A DNA stretch of 64,000 nucleotides from JACCTH01 sp036556085 (GTDB lineage: Bacteria > Actinomycetota > Acidimicrobiia > Spongiisociales > ZC4RG35): positions 1 through 64,000 of the forward strand of contig DATBKE010000125.1 of NCBI GenBank assembly GCA_036556085.1, in the 5' to 3' direction. A model generated the notes under the pieces. That model ran no database searches. It worked only from the letters and a program-made list of their open reading frames with translations, and was not told the DNA's origin. Of this stretch, positions 27,436-35,734 are shown in pieces. The first letter of the stretch is position 1. Every line of letters begins with the position of its first letter. A program made the translations under genes and the position numbers.

Positions 27436-28730
27436 GGGAAATCCCCGGTCCGGGTAACTGCCACTCGATCGATGCGTCGGCCATCCATCGAAATCACCTC
27501 GAACAGGAACGGTCCGTAGGAGATCTTTTCCCCTGCTTCGGGGAAACGGCCCAGTTGGGCGACGAGGAATCCGCCCAAGGTCTCGAAATGCCCATCTGGC
27601 AGCTCGAGGCCGAGCCCATCCTCCACGTCGTGACGGTTGGCCAGCCCTCGAATCTCTATCTGTTCGGAAATTGCGGGATCGGACTCGAACGCGGTGAGAG
27701 GGACGTCGTGTTCGTCGGTGATTTCGCCGAGGATCTCCTCGAGAAGATCCTCGATCGTGACGATGCCCGCCAGGCCTCCGTACTCGTCCACAACCAATGC
27801 CATCGTCCGACTTTGACCTTGCATGTCTACGAGGAGGTCGTCGAGATGACGGGAGTCGGGAACGATCAGAGCCGGCTTGGCAATGTGGCTCACGGGAGTG
27901 ATCGATCGGCGTTCCGGTTGAACCCGAAATGTGTCCTTGACGTGGACGACGCCCATGATCTCGTCTCGATCCTCGCCGAAAATTGGGAAACGGGAGTGAC
28001 CCGACTCGAGGGACACCCGGCGTAAATCCGCCACCGAATCGAAGCGAGAGAGCCCCTTCACGTCGACGCGGGGGACCATGATGTCGGCCGCAACCTTCTC
28101 CGTGAACGAGATCGCTCTGGTGAGAAGCGACAGCTCCGCGTCGTCGAGCTCACCCTCCTCCCCGGACGAACGGATGATCAGCTCGAGTTCTTCGAGCGAT
28201 CTCACCCCGGCCAGTTCCTCTCGCGGTTCGATTCCCAGCTTGGTGACCGTCCAGTTGGCGGCCCGATTGAGGAGGAGGATCACCGGGCGCAGAAGGCGGT
28301 TGACCCACGACATCGGGATCGCAACCGCCTTGGCGGTGCCGAAGGGTTTGGCGAGGGCGAAGTTCTTTGGCACCAGCTCGCCGATGAGCATGGAGGCGAT
28401 GTTGGCGACGAGAAGAGCCGCTCCGATGGCAAAGGCTCGGCGGTCGGTGACTCCGGTCCAGCCGATCCTCCGCAGCAAAGGCGCGAACAACCCGGCCAGG
28501 GCGGGTTCGGCAATTGCCCCTGTCAAGAGCGAGGTGATAGTTATCCCGAGTTGGGCTCCGGATAGCTCAAACGACAGCCGCGAGAGGGAGCTGTTGATCT
28601 GATTGGCGGCCCGGTCTCCTTCGGCTGCCAACCGCCTGACCCGGCTGCGATCAACCGCAACAAGGGCGAACTCTCCGGCGACGAAAAAGGCGGTGAGGAG
28701 GACAAGGACCGCAACCAGGCCCAGGCCCAA
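27432..28730 (-). CDS. CNNM/CorC-type transporter-associated protein, 432 aa
   Basis: Same layout as its downstream neighbour: DUF21 membrane domain (EFALVAVDRSRVRRLA, IGELVPKNFALAKP), CBS pair (AADIMVPRVDVKGL, GIVTIEDLLEEILGEI) and CorC_HlyC tail. Two tandem copies of this architecture are common in actinobacteria and suggest a hetero-oligomeric Mg2+ efflux or sensing unit. Confidence 0.88.
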   Translation of the reverse strand: MGLGLVAVLVLLTAFFVAGEFALVAVDRSRVRRLAAEGDRAANQINSSLSRLSFELSGAQLGITITSLLTGAIAEPALAGLFAPLLRRIGWTGVTDRRAFAIGAALLVANIASMLIGELVPKNFALAKPFGTAKAVAIPMSWVNRLLRPVILLLNRAANWTVTKLGIEPREELAGVRSLEELELIIRSSGEEGELDDAELSLLTRAISFTEKVAADIMVPRVDVKGLSRFDSVADLRRVSLESGHSRFPIFGEDRDEIMGVVHVKDTFRVQPERRSITPVSHIAKPALIVPDSRHLDDLLVDMQGQSRTMALVVDEYGGLAGIVTIEDLLEEILGEITDEHDVPLTAFESDPAISEQIEIRGLANRHDVEDGLGLELPDGHFETLGGFLVAQLGRFPEAGEKISYGPFLFEVISMDGRRIDRVAVTRTGDFP

Positions 28731-28768
28731 GCCGGTACTAATTAATCAGCTCCCGTCGGATCTCGACC

Positions 28769-29416
28769 TCAGCCGCTGATCCACGTCTGGATGTCTTCAT
28801 CTTGGGACCATTCCAGAAATCGCTCGTCCGAGCAGTTGGCACCGATCGAGCTCATCAGGGTCGAGGCCTCGGCCACCTCGGCTGCGGTCAAGTCTGCCAT
28901 CGATCCGCCCCGGTCGACGAACTCCTGGAAGGCGGCGATGTCGGTCTCGCAGTCGCCCGAGGCATTACCTCCGCTTTCCAAGGCCCCCACGAAGTCCTCG
29001 AGGAATGCGAAGTAGGCCACCGTGCCCGGCGCTTCCTCTTCGGCGAACTCCCGAATGATGGAGAAGCTCTCGGTGGTGCTGACATCGAGATCGGGGCAGG
29101 ACTCGGTTCTTTCCTCGAATCCTTCGGTAGCGGTAGCGAGATCCTCGCTCACGGCTTCGAAGTCGGTCTGTGTCAATGATTGAAAGTCGATGCCCTCGAC
29201 GACGGGTTCGATTGCCTGCAGGTACTCACGCAACGCATCCACACATTCCGCCGGCATATCGTCGACGCTCCCCACCGAACCTGGATCGGCGGGGGCATCG
29301 GTAGTAACAACATCGGTGGTGTCGCTCGGAGCCGCGGTGGTCTCAGCGGTTCCGCTCTGACACGCCACCACTCCAACCACCAGCATCACCAGCAACAGAA
29401 GACGACGAAAGTTCAC
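28769..29416 (-). CDS. Uncharacterised lipoprotein, 215 aa
   Basis: The signal peptide ends in the lipobox VVACQS at about residue 19, followed by a Thr/Asp/Ala-rich linker and an acidic, mostly helical domain with four Cys (about 58, 105, 153 and 195) that could form two disulfides. I do not recognise the family. It is co-directional with both the CNNM pair downstream and leuA upstream but separated by short gaps. Confidence 0.65.
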   Translation of the reverse strand: MNFRRLLLLVMLVVGVVACQSGTAETTAAPSDTTDVVTTDAPADPGSVGSVDDMPAECVDALREYLQAIEPVVEGIDFQSLTQTDFEAVSEDLATATEGFEERTESCPDLDVSTTESFSIIREFAEEEAPGTVAYFAFLEDFVGALESGGNASGDCETDIAAFQEFVDRGGSMADLTAAEVAEASTLMSSIGANCSDERFLEWSQDEDIQTWISG

Positions 29417-29515
29417 CCTGGCATCTCTCCTTTGTTGCTCAGCTTACGCAGACCCGGGGTGGTGGACGCGACCCAGCACGCAAACGGCGCCCTGATTGGC
29501 GTGGGCGAGCGGGTC

Positions 29516-31021
29516 TCAGCCGGCCTTGTTCAAGGCGTTGGCGAAGGCCTCGGCCGAGCCTTCGACCACGTCGGTGTTGACCGAGTGCCCGGCGTAAGTC
29601 CGGTCTTCTATCTGGACCACCACGTTTACCTCGGCCATGGCGTCGGCTCCAGATGTAACCGGCACCACCCGGTAGTCGAGCAGCTTGGCTTCGGTGCCAA
29701 AGGCGAGTCGGAGGGCGGCAAAGGTGGCGTGGATCATCCCGTCGCCCTGACCCGAGAAAAGTTGCTCCGTACCGTCTTTCACGACCCGTACCGTGGCAAT
29801 GGGGGTCAGGTCGCTTCCTCCGGCGACGTGGATGCCCACCAGCCGCACCTTTTCCCTTGTCTCGCCGATCTGGTCCTCGACGATCGCCCTGATCTCGTCC
29901 TCGCCGATTTGGACCTTGCGGTCAGCGAGCTGCTTGAACCTCTCAAAGGCGCGGGCATAGGACTCGTCCTCCAAGACGATCCCCATCTTCTCCAAGGCGT
30001 CGGTGAAGCCCGCCCGACCCGAGTGCTTGCCGAGGACGATCTGGGCGGCCTGTTGTCCCACCGCGGCCGCGTCCATGATCTCGTAGGTTCCCTTGTCTCG
30101 CAGCACGCCGTGCTGGTGGATCCCCGATTCGTGGGCGAAGGCATTGCGCCCGACCACGGCTTTGTTGTACTGCACGGGATATCCGGTGAGCCGGGAGACA
30201 AGTCGTGAGGTCTCGTAGAGCTGGGTGGTATCGACTCCCAAGTCGACGCCGAAGGCGTCCTGGCGGGTCTTGACCGCCATCACGACTTCCTCGATCGATG
30301 TGTTCCCCGCCCGTTCGCCTATGCCATTGATGGCGCCTTCGATCTGTCGGGCGCCGGCCGAGATTGAAGAGAGCGAATTGGCCACCGCCAGGCCGAGATC
30401 GTTATGGCAATGGACTGACATCGTTACGTCATCGCGGTCGCCCTTGACCTCATGGAAGACTCGCTGCAGCAATGCGACGAAGTCGGTCGGGGTCGCGAAC
30501 CCGACAGTGTCGGGAATATTGATCGTGGTCGCCCCCGCTTCCACCGCGGCCCGGCACACGGAGATCATGAAGTCTGGATCAGAGCGAGTGGCGTCCTGGG
30601 GGGAAAATTCGACATCGTCGGTGTATTGCCGTGCCCGGCGAACGCCTTCGACTGACGCTCGAAAAACCTCGTCCGGAGTCAATCGCAGCATCTTCTCCAT
30701 GTGAATCGGCGACGTCGACATGAACACGTGAATGCGAAAGTTGTCCGCCCCTTTGAGGGCCTCATAAGCCTTGTCGATGTCATCGGGATGGGCGCGGGCG
30801 AGGGAGGCGATGACCGGTCCCCGTACTTCATTGGCGATGCGAGTGACGGCTTCGAAATCACCCGGGGAGGAGGCGGCGAAGCCGGCCTCGAGAATGTCCA
30901 CCCGCAGCTTCGAGAGCTGATGGGCAATGGTGACTTTCTCCTCGGGGGTGAGGGCGATGCCGGGAGCTTGCTCGCCATCGCGCAGCGTGGTGTCGAATAT
31001 CACCAGTCGATCAGAGGTCAT
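29516..31021 (-). CDS. leuA: 2-isopropylmalate synthase
   Basis: 501 residues from ATG 31021, which overlaps the ilvC stop (ATGA). The catalytic domain shows FDTTLRDGEQAPG and the metal-binding SVHCHNDLG; the C-terminal part (about 385-500) is the leucine-sensing LeuA dimerisation domain. It condenses acetyl-CoA with 2-oxoisovalerate. The position at the end of ilvB-ilvN-ilvC fits joint control of branched-chain synthesis. Citramalate synthase is an alternative reading, but length and motifs favour LeuA. Confidence 0.93.
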   Translation of the reverse strand: MTSDRLVIFDTTLRDGEQAPGIALTPEEKVTIAHQLSKLRVDILEAGFAASSPGDFEAVTRIANEVRGPVIASLARAHPDDIDKAYEALKGADNFRIHVFMSTSPIHMEKMLRLTPDEVFRASVEGVRRARQYTDDVEFSPQDATRSDPDFMISVCRAAVEAGATTINIPDTVGFATPTDFVALLQRVFHEVKGDRDDVTMSVHCHNDLGLAVANSLSSISAGARQIEGAINGIGERAGNTSIEEVVMAVKTRQDAFGVDLGVDTTQLYETSRLVSRLTGYPVQYNKAVVGRNAFAHESGIHQHGVLRDKGTYEIMDAAAVGQQAAQIVLGKHSGRAGFTDALEKMGIVLEDESYARAFERFKQLADRKVQIGEDEIRAIVEDQIGETREKVRLVGIHVAGGSDLTPIATVRVVKDGTEQLFSGQGDGMIHATFAALRLAFGTEAKLLDYRVVPVTSGADAMAEVNVVVQIEDRTYAGHSVNTDVVEGSAEAFANALNKAG

Positions 31022-32025
31022 CACGGGGCCTCCTTCGGAGTAAGGAAGGGCATGAGGCCCCGCAGTTGGCGTCCTACCTTTTCGATGGGGTGGTTGCGGT
31101 TGGCCGCCCGTTGCTCGAGCAGGAAGGGCGCTCCTTCCCGGGCCTGGGCGAGCCACTCCTGGGCAAAAGCTCCCGACTGAATTTCGTCGAGCACCTTCCG
31201 CATCTCAGCCTTGGTCTCATCGGTCACTATTCGCTGACCCCGGGTGTAGTCGCCGTATTCGGCGGTGTCGGAGATCGAATACCGCATCCAGGAGAGTCCC
31301 CCTTCGTAAAGAAGATCGACGATCAACTTCAATTCATGCAGGGTCTCGAAATAGGCCGACTCGGGCTGATAACCGGCGTCGACCAGTGTCTCGTAAGCGC
31401 TCTTGATGAGAGCGGAGACGCCGCCGCAGAGGATCACCTGTTCACCGAATAGATCGGTCTCGGTCTCCTCCTTGAACGTTGTCTCCAGCACTCCGGCCCG
31501 GGCCCCGCCGATACCCCAGGCATAGGAGAGCCCGAGGGCACGGGCGTTGCCGGTGGCATCCTGGTGGACAGCGAGGAGGCAAGGAACCCCAGAGCCCTCG
31601 GTGAAGGTGCGGCGGACGAGGTGGCCCGGGCCCTTCGGCGCCACCATCAACACGTCCACATCCTCAGGGGCAACGATGGCGCCGTAGTGGATGTTGAAAC
31701 CATGGGCAAACATCAAGGCGTCGCCCTTGTCGAGTTGGGGGCCGATCTCCTCTCGATAGAGGTCGGCCATGTGCTGGTCGGGGACCAGCATCATGATTGT
31801 GTCGGCCCAGCGGGCCGCCTCGGCCGGGGACATCACCTTCAGTCCGAGCTCGGTGGCCTTGGCCTCCGAGCTCGATCCCGCGCGCAGGCCCACGACCACG
31901 TCGGCTCCCGATTCCGCGAGGTTGAGCGAATGGGCATGGCCCTGACTGCCATAGCCGATGACGGCGATCCGACGGGTTTTGATCAGCGTTGGATCGGCGT
32001 CGTCCTCGTAGTAGATCTTGCCCAT
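31021..32025 (-). CDS. ilvC: Ketol-acid reductoisomerase, class I
   Basis: 334 residues, the short class I form. The Rossmann segment GYGSQGHAHSLNLAESG and the later VGLRAGSSSEAKA set cofactor choice; the KARI knotted domain has GGARAGVLETTFKEETETDLFGEQ with Mg2+ ligands. It reduces and isomerises acetolactate or acetohydroxybutyrate. The gene begins ten bases after ilvN and couples to leuA through ATGA. Confidence 0.96.
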   Translation of the reverse strand: MGKIYYEDDADPTLIKTRRIAVIGYGSQGHAHSLNLAESGADVVVGLRAGSSSEAKATELGLKVMSPAEAARWADTIMMLVPDQHMADLYREEIGPQLDKGDALMFAHGFNIHYGAIVAPEDVDVLMVAPKGPGHLVRRTFTEGSGVPCLLAVHQDATGNARALGLSYAWGIGGARAGVLETTFKEETETDLFGEQVILCGGVSALIKSAYETLVDAGYQPESAYFETLHELKLIVDLLYEGGLSWMRYSISDTAEYGDYTRGQRIVTDETKAEMRKVLDEIQSGAFAQEWLAQAREGAPFLLEQRAANRNHPIEKVGRQLRGLMPFLTPKEAP

Positions 32026-32034
32026 TCCTCCTCC

Positions 32035-32541
32035 TCAGTTGACGGCTCGTAGCCGTGGCGCCGGTTTGCCTTTGGGTTCCCGCGAGAGGGCCACCCGGCC
32101 GGACTTGACCAACTCGACCAAACCGTAGGGGCGAACCAACTCGAGGAAATCGTTCACCTTGCGGGGCTCGCCGGCGATCTGGAAGGTGATGGCGCTATGC
32201 CCGACATCGACGGGAATGGCCGAGAAGATGGTGGCTATTTCAAGGATCTCGCCCCGTTTGCCGGCGCCCCCCGTGACCCGCACGAGCATGATTTCGCGTT
32301 CAATCGAGGTCTCGGGATCGAACTCGGAGATCTTGACGACGTTGATCAGCTTGTGAAGCTGCTTCTTCACCTGTTCGATGTCATCGGCCTCCACCACGAC
32401 AGTCATCCGTGACATGCCATCTTCATGGGAGGGTCCGACGGCAAGGGAGTGGATGTTGAATCCTCGTCGGGCCAGCAGCGAGGACACCCGCGCCAGCACT
32501 CCGGGCTTGTCCTCGACCAGCACCGACAACGTGTGGTTCAT
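32035..32541 (-). CDS. ilvN: Acetolactate synthase small (regulatory) subunit
   Basis: 168 residues: an N-terminal ACT domain (HTLSVLVEDKPGVLARVSSLLARRGFNIHSLAVG) and the C-terminal ALS-regulator domain. It binds valine for feedback control of IlvB. The ilvB stop lies 115 bases upstream, and that gap contains a dispersed low-complexity repeat. Confidence 0.95.
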   Translation of the reverse strand: MNHTLSVLVEDKPGVLARVSSLLARRGFNIHSLAVGPSHEDGMSRMTVVVEADDIEQVKKQLHKLINVVKISEFDPETSIEREIMLVRVTGGAGKRGEILEIATIFSAIPVDVGHSAITFQIAGEPRKVNDFLELVRPYGLVELVKSGRVALSREPKGKPAPRLRAVN

Positions 32542-32542
32542 G

Positions 32543-32656
32543 GTGAGACCTCAGACTTCAGATCGCCGGGCCCGAAGACAAGAGGTTGAAGATCGCTCGC
32601 GGCGCTCGCTCGAAGACATGGAGTCTTCCGTCCTTCATCTTTCATCTTCCGTCTTC
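32543..32656. repeat. Composite GAAGAC/TCTGA repeat, locus 2
   Basis: On the minus strand this ilvB-ilvN gap begins with a GAAGAC/GAAGAT word tract (32624-32656) and ends with TCTGAAGTCTGAGGTCTC (32545-32562). Between them lies GAAGAC-N5-GTCTTC, a small palindrome. The order, purine tract then TCTGA heptamers, is the same as at 17615-17724, suggesting one degraded dispersed element. Confidence 0.5.
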
Positions 32657-34405
32657 TCATGGCAGATCGCTCGCCGGCGAGATGACCTTTTCTGTCGGTC
32701 CGAGAATGACCTCGTCGTTGGAGCCCCCGGCCGGCACCATCGGAAACACCATCTCCTCGCGATCGATCACCACGTCGACTACCACTGGCTTGTCGTCGAT
32801 GGAAAGGGCCTTTTCGAATGTCGGTCCAAGTTCGTCGGGACTCTCGGCCCGCAACCCGACGCAGCCCATTGCCTCGGCCAGCTTGGCGTAGTCAACGCCT
32901 TCTCCGAGGAAGGTCTGCGAATACCGTCCGTTGTAGAAGAGCCTCTGCCATTGGGTGACCATGCCGTGGACCCCGTTGTTGAAGACCGCGACCTTTACCG
33001 GAATCCTTTCGGTGGAGGCGGTGATCAGCTCGTTGCAGGTCATTTGGAAGCAACCATCACCATCGACGGCAAACACCAGGTCCTGGGGAGCTCCGGCCTT
33101 GGCCCCGATCGCGGCGGGAACGGCAAAGCCCATCGTTCCGAGACCCCCGGAGTTGATCCAGCGACGAGGTCGCTCGAAGTGCCAGAACTGGCTCGCCCAC
33201 ATTTGGTGCTGGCCGACCCCGGAGACGATGGTGGCGTCTCCCCCCGTCAACCGGTAGAGCTCCTCGATGGCGAATTGAGGCTTGATCGGCCCATCGGGGC
33301 TTTGCTGATATTGGAGGGGATGTTCTTTTTGCCAACGGGCGAGGACCTCGAGCCAGGCGGAGCGATCCGGTGTCTCCCGCTCACCCCAGGCGGTGACCAG
33401 CTGGGAAAGGACTCGCCGGCAGTCGCCCACTATCGGGACTTCGGCGGCGCGGACCTTGCCGATCTCCGCCGGGTCGACGTCGACATGAATCACCTGGGCG
33501 TGGGGGGCAAAGGATTTCGGGTTCCCGGTCACCCGGTCGTCGAAGCGCACACCGATCGCGATCAAAAGGTCGGCCTTTTGGATGGCGGTGATGGCGGTAT
33601 AGGTGCCGTGCATCCCGGGCATCCCCAGGGCGAGCGGATGCGAGTCGGGGAAGGCTCCCCGCCCCATCAAGGTGGTGACGACGGGGACACCGGCCAGCTC
33701 GGCAAACTGGCGCAACTCGACCGAGCCGTTGGCCTTTATCACCCCTCCACCGACATAGAGGACCGGACGCTTGGCCCGACTGATCAATTCGACTGCTTCT
33801 TTGATGCGGCGGGGATGTCCCTCCACCGTCGGCCGGTACCCGGGAAGCGACAACTCGCCCGGTTCGCCCCAGGCGGTGGTCTGGTTGAGGATGTCCTTGG
33901 GAATGTCAACCAATACCGGCCCCGGTCGGCCGGTGGAGGCAATGTGGAAGGCTTCGTGGATCACCGAGGCGATCTCGCCCGGATCGGTGACGAAGTAGTT
34001 GTGTTTTGTCGCCGGCATGGTGATCCCGGTTGTATATGCCTCCTGGAAGGCGTCGTTGCCGACCGCGGTGGTCGGCACCTGGCCGGTGATGGCTACCAGG
34101 GGAACCGAGTCCATCAGCGCATCGGCCAGCGGGGTGACCAGGTTGGTGGCGCCAGGGCCTGAAGTGGCGATGCAGACTCCGACTTTGCCGGTGGCCCAGG
34201 CGTATCCCTCGGCCATGTGGCCGGCGCCCTGCTCGTGGCGGGCGAGGACATGACGAATTGAGGAATCGAGGAGGGGGTCATAAGCGGGGAGGATTGCCCC
34301 GCCGGGCACCCCAAAAGCCAGGTCGACCCCTTCATGTTCGAGCGAGGCGATCAGGGCTTGGGCCCCCGTCATTTTCGACGAAGTTTTGTGCGGGTTCTTG
34401 GTCAT
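32657..34405 (-). CDS. ilvB: Acetolactate synthase large subunit
   Basis: 582 residues from ATG 34405, placed 5-8 bases after an AGAGGA ribosome site. It has the ThDP enzyme pattern: GVPGGAILPAYDPL, the activating Glu in RHEQGAGHMAEG, central FAD/CoA-like domain, and GDGCFQMTCNEL as the ThDP-Mg2+ motif. Makes acetolactate and acetohydroxybutyrate. First structural gene of ilvB-ilvN-ilvC-leuA, preceded by a leader peptide and terminator. Confidence 0.96.
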   Translation of the reverse strand: MTKNPHKTSSKMTGAQALIASLEHEGVDLAFGVPGGAILPAYDPLLDSSIRHVLARHEQGAGHMAEGYAWATGKVGVCIATSGPGATNLVTPLADALMDSVPLVAITGQVPTTAVGNDAFQEAYTTGITMPATKHNYFVTDPGEIASVIHEAFHIASTGRPGPVLVDIPKDILNQTTAWGEPGELSLPGYRPTVEGHPRRIKEAVELISRAKRPVLYVGGGVIKANGSVELRQFAELAGVPVVTTLMGRGAFPDSHPLALGMPGMHGTYTAITAIQKADLLIAIGVRFDDRVTGNPKSFAPHAQVIHVDVDPAEIGKVRAAEVPIVGDCRRVLSQLVTAWGERETPDRSAWLEVLARWQKEHPLQYQQSPDGPIKPQFAIEELYRLTGGDATIVSGVGQHQMWASQFWHFERPRRWINSGGLGTMGFAVPAAIGAKAGAPQDLVFAVDGDGCFQMTCNELITASTERIPVKVAVFNNGVHGMVTQWQRLFYNGRYSQTFLGEGVDYAKLAEAMGCVGLRAESPDELGPTFEKALSIDDKPVVVDVVIDREEMVFPMVPAGGSNDEVILGPTEKVISPASDLP

Positions 34406-34433
34406 GGGGTCCTCTTGGTTGGGTTTTGCAGGG

Positions 34434-34460
34434 AAACAAAAACCCTCCCGGTGGGGAGGG
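34434..34460 (-). terminator. Attenuator terminator upstream of ilvB
   Basis: On the minus strand a 7-bp stem CCCTCCC/GGGAGGG with a 4-base loop is followed by TTTTTGTTT. It lies between the leader peptide and ilvB, so readthrough is required for expression of the operon. Confidence 0.85.
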
Positions 34461-34468
34461 TCGTAGGG

Positions 34469-34498
34469 GCGCACACGCCAGAGTTAGGGCGTATGCGC
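34469..34498 (-). promoter_or_regulatory. Leader hairpin before the ilvB attenuator
   Basis: Minus-strand arms GCGCATACGCC and GGCGTGTGCGC pair over 11 bp with one G-U. The 5' arm starts at the last bases of the leader stop codon, so a stalled or terminating ribosome would affect whether it forms. Confidence 0.7.
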
Positions 34499-34527
34499 TA
34501 CGGAAGTACGAGGATCTGGTAGGTCAT
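34498..34527 (-). CDS. Leader peptide of the ilvB operon (9 aa)
   Basis: ATG to TAG encodes MTYQILVLP, with consecutive Ile, Leu, Val and Leu codons. This is the expected composition of an attenuation leader sensing charging of branched-chain tRNAs. The ATG is about 11 bases after the -10 box, so the leader is translated with little or no untranslated region. Confidence 0.8.
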   Translation of the reverse strand: MTYQILVLP

Positions 34528-34538
34528 CTTTCGACACC

Positions 34539-34566
34539 ATTATATCGAGACAGTGTCGGCCGCCAA
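34539..34566 (-). promoter_or_regulatory. Promoter of the ilvB operon
   Basis: On the minus strand TTGGCG (34566-34561) and a consensus TATAAT (34544-34539) are spaced by 16 bases. Transcription should start near 34532, a few bases before the leader ATG. The divergent NYN-domain gene begins inside this promoter. Confidence 0.75.
34541..34546 (+). promoter_or_regulatory. Possible -10 of the NYN-domain gene
   Basis: TATATC on the plus strand lies 6 bases before the GTG at 34553, as in leaderless actinobacterial genes. It overlaps the ilvB -10 on the other strand. No convincing -35 is visible. Confidence 0.35.
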
Positions 34567-35734
34567 CTTTTTCAACCCCGCTCTGCTCGGCGATGCCCTG
34601 GCGGCGGCGAGAATCGCGTTGAGGCGGCTCGACGAGGAGGAGATTCCGGCCCGCGTCAGGGTGGTGGCGAAGAGATCGGGAAAGCTCCCTGCCCCGCTGG
34701 CATCGAGTCTCATCGCCGAGCTCGACCGGAACGAGTGGCTGCGGGAAATCGCTCTCGAGGAGCTGGGCGAGGGTGATGATGCCGGGTCAGAAACGGCATC
34801 AGTCGAGTTCCTGCGAAGGGAACCGGGATGGGAAGAGCGCCTGACGGACCTGGCCGGAAGAGCTGAGTCCACCCTCGCCGAAAGATCTCACCGCCAGATC
34901 TCCGAGGAGCTCGCCGCGGCCAAAGAGGAAATCCAATCCCTGCGGCGTCAACTCCGCAAGAGCCGGCAGACCGGACAGGTTCCGACCAAGAAGGCGGAAT
35001 CCACCAAGCGGGAGCTCGACCTCAGCAAGCTGCGAGCCACCTTGAGCTCTGCCCAAAAGGACCTGGACGCATCCGAGGCAGCTCGAGGAGAGCTGATGTC
35101 CGAAGTGGCGCGCTTAGGACAGCGCCTCGAAACTGTGCTCCGTCGCCGGACCGCCAGGTCGGCTCCCCAGCCGGCGCCCGCCCCCGGGATGCGGCGCGGG
35201 CCGCTCGACCTGGCACGTGACCTTGACGCTCGATTGCAGGCTTTGTCGATGGCTCCGGCCGGGTTCACAACGGCACCGCCTGCACCGGTGAAGGACTCCG
35301 GCGGGCCGCCATCGATTCCGGTCGGAGTCCGCCCCGACACTCCCGCCGCCATCGAGTGGCTCTTGTCGTATCCGGGACCGATGACGGTGGCGGTTGATGG
35401 TTGGAATCTTGCCTTCCAGCTCAAGAACCCACCGGGTCGGAAGGAACGCAGCCAGGTCGAAGCCGGCGTCGGGCGGCTTTCTCACCGCTCGGCGGGGAAG
35501 AGAAAGCTCTTGGTTCTCTTCGACTCCCGCTTCGATGTGGCCGGCACCTATCGGGGAACGCATCCTCAAGTCGAGGTGCGGTTTCCCGCCTCGGCCGACG
35601 AGGCTTTGATAGAGCTGGCGGGGAAGGAGCCGTCGCTGGTGGTCATCACTTCGGATCGGCGGGTGCGCGAGGAGGCGGGTCGCGCCGGCGCGATCGCGCT
35701 CTGGGGCGAAGCACTGGTCGACTGGCTCAAATGA
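34553..35734 (+). CDS. Coiled-coil protein with C-terminal YacP/NYN nuclease-like domain
   Basis: 393 residues from a GTG. Residues 1-100 are helical, a coiled coil runs about 105-215 (ELAAAKEEIQSLRRQLRK), a Pro/Ala-rich linker follows, and a NYN/YacP-like domain covers about 275-393. The last has the acidic sites VDGWNLAF, VLFDSRFD, ADEALIELA and VVITSDRRVREEA. The YacP (Rae1) relative is a ribosome-associated mRNA endonuclease, so an RNA-cleaving role is plausible; residues match but activity is inferred. Its stop overlaps the next start (ATGA). Confidence 0.75.
   Translation: MSAANFFNPALLGDALAAARIALRRLDEEEIPARVRVVAKRSGKLPAPLASSLIAELDRNEWLREIALEELGEGDDAGSETASVEFLRREPGWEERLTDLAGRAESTLAERSHRQISEELAAAKEEIQSLRRQLRKSRQTGQVPTKKAESTKRELDLSKLRATLSSAQKDLDASEAARGELMSEVARLGQRLETVLRRRTARSAPQPAPAPGMRRGPLDLARDLDARLQALSMAPAGFTTAPPAPVKDSGGPPSIPVGVRPDTPAAIEWLLSYPGPMTVAVDGWNLAFQLKNPPGRKERSQVEAGVGRLSHRSAGKRKLLVLFDSRFDVAGTYRGTHPQVEVRFPASADEALIELAGKEPSLVVITSDRRVREEAGRAGAIALWGEALVDWLK

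Noticed and set aside
32378..34162. 594-codon frame on the plus strand opposite ilvB/ilvN
   Set aside because: Antisense to well-supported genes with intact motifs; its product has no recognisable domain.
34434..34527. Riboswitch or T-box before ilvB
   Set aside because: The stretch is too short and has no T-box sequence; an ILV-rich leader frame explains it better.
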